A stretch of 64,000 nt of DNA. It comes from Bin34 sp965219935. Lineage in GTDB: Bacteria > Chloroflexota > Anaerolineae > Caldilineales > Caldilineaceae. Both the position numbers and the translations under genes were made by a program. This document shows positions 63,662 to 64,000 of this stretch, piece after piece; position 1 is the first letter of the stretch; each line of letters starts with the position of its first letter. Below the pieces are notes generated by a model, which was not told where the DNA came from, did not search any database, and worked only from the letters and a program-made list of their open reading frames with translations. The stretch covers positions 4,712,001 through 4,776,000 of the forward strand of contig CBDCOU010000003.1 in NCBI GenBank assembly GCA_965219935.1. The letters are read 5' to 3'.

Positions 63662-64000
63662 ATGTCTTCCATACTCCTGGGACGATTGCGGTCGTCTGTG
63701 CGCGTCCTGATTCCGGTCCTGTTGGCCGGCTTGCTGCTCGCCGGTTGCGAGTTCTCGCTGCTGCCGGAGGGCCGTTCGTCGGAGGTGGCGTCCAGCGAGG
63801 CCACCCCGACGCCGATTCCGACGCGGATTGTGCCCCTCAAGCCAACCTATACGGTGATGGAGGGGGAGATTGTCAAGGACCTGGTGTTCAACGGCCGCAT
63901 CGCACCGGTGCGCGAGGAAGGCTTGTTCTTCCGGACCTCCGGCCGTCTCAAGGCCGTCTACTTCGCGCGCAACGACCTGGTCCGGGCCGGCGATGTGATT
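63662..64000 (+). CDS. Efflux RND/HlyD-type periplasmic adaptor lipoprotein (start only)
   Basis: The first 113 residues are visible before the window edge. The signal ends in LLLAGC (lipidated Cys29), followed by a Ser/Thr/Pro linker. Then comes VMEGEIVKDLVFNGRIAPV and FFRTSGRLKAVYFARNDLVR with AGDV, which is the first strand and the lipoyl-like hairpin of membrane-fusion proteins. Such adaptors link an inner-membrane ABC or RND pump to export. The rest lies outside, so the partner is unknown. Confidence 0.8.
   Translation, partial: MSSILLGRLRSSVRVLIPVLLAGLLLAGCEFSLLPEGRSSEVASSEATPTPIPTRIVPLKPTYTVMEGEIVKDLVFNGRIAPVREEGLFFRTSGRLKAVYFARNDLVRAGDVI

Overview
This is a high-GC bacterial chromosome window of 64 kb with one tRNA and about 40 intact or partial protein genes. 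The gene content fits an uncultivated Chloroflexota lineage (Caldilineae/Anaerolineae type). The pointers are Tat-exported lipoprotein solute-binding proteins with two permeases and no linked ATPase, several Uma2-type nucleases, many Gfo/Idh/MocA dehydrogenases, Thr/Pro-rich lipoprotein linkers and a SafE/TauE exporter. The taxonomic call is an inference: there is no rRNA or other strong marker gene here.

Layout. 1-10.4 kb: two GNAT acetyltransferases (one cut by the window edge), an EcsC-like protein, an Rpn-type PD-(D/E)XK nuclease, a minus-strand group of two aminotransferases plus a TauE/SafE exporter, a Uma2 nuclease and a GPP34 protein. 10.7-22.3 kb: 8-oxoguanine deaminase, a DUF3500 lipoprotein, a TnpB remnant, a polysaccharide deacetylase with a DegT aminotransferase, a carbohydrate-type ABC importer (binding protein and two permeases), a dihydroorotate dehydrogenase-like enzyme and a DUF433 protein. 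22.5-42 kb is accessory: a secreted LysM-PA14-ankyrin protein, remnants of IS5-, IS66- and IS110-type elements, one intact IS630-type element, three broken copies of an AbiEii-like gene, a broken partial duplicate of an MmeI-like restriction-modification gene, the intact MmeI-like gene, a 1360-aa NACHT-like NTPase with a C-terminal nuclease-like motif, and a low-GC orphan gene with its own promoter and repeated operator-like sites. 42.2-48.5 kb: a second ABC importer, adenine deaminase and RecO. 49.4-64 kb: four Gfo/Idh/MocA dehydrogenases, tRNA-Glu, a frameshifted Uma2 gene, four tandem paralogous MFS transporters, an SH3/glycosidase lipoprotein, a VOC protein, a NIPSNAP protein and the start of an efflux adaptor.

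How the genes may work together. The non-defence genes suggest a heterotroph that imports sugars or nucleosides (two ABC importers, four MFS carriers), oxidises sugars or polyols (four Gfo/Idh/MocA enzymes) and salvages purines (8-oxoguanine and adenine deaminases). The 26-42 kb stretch looks like a defence island in turnover. Its most notable parts are the NACHT-like ATPase/nuclease protein, the single-chain MmeI-like enzyme, and the orphan gene at 35.5 kb.
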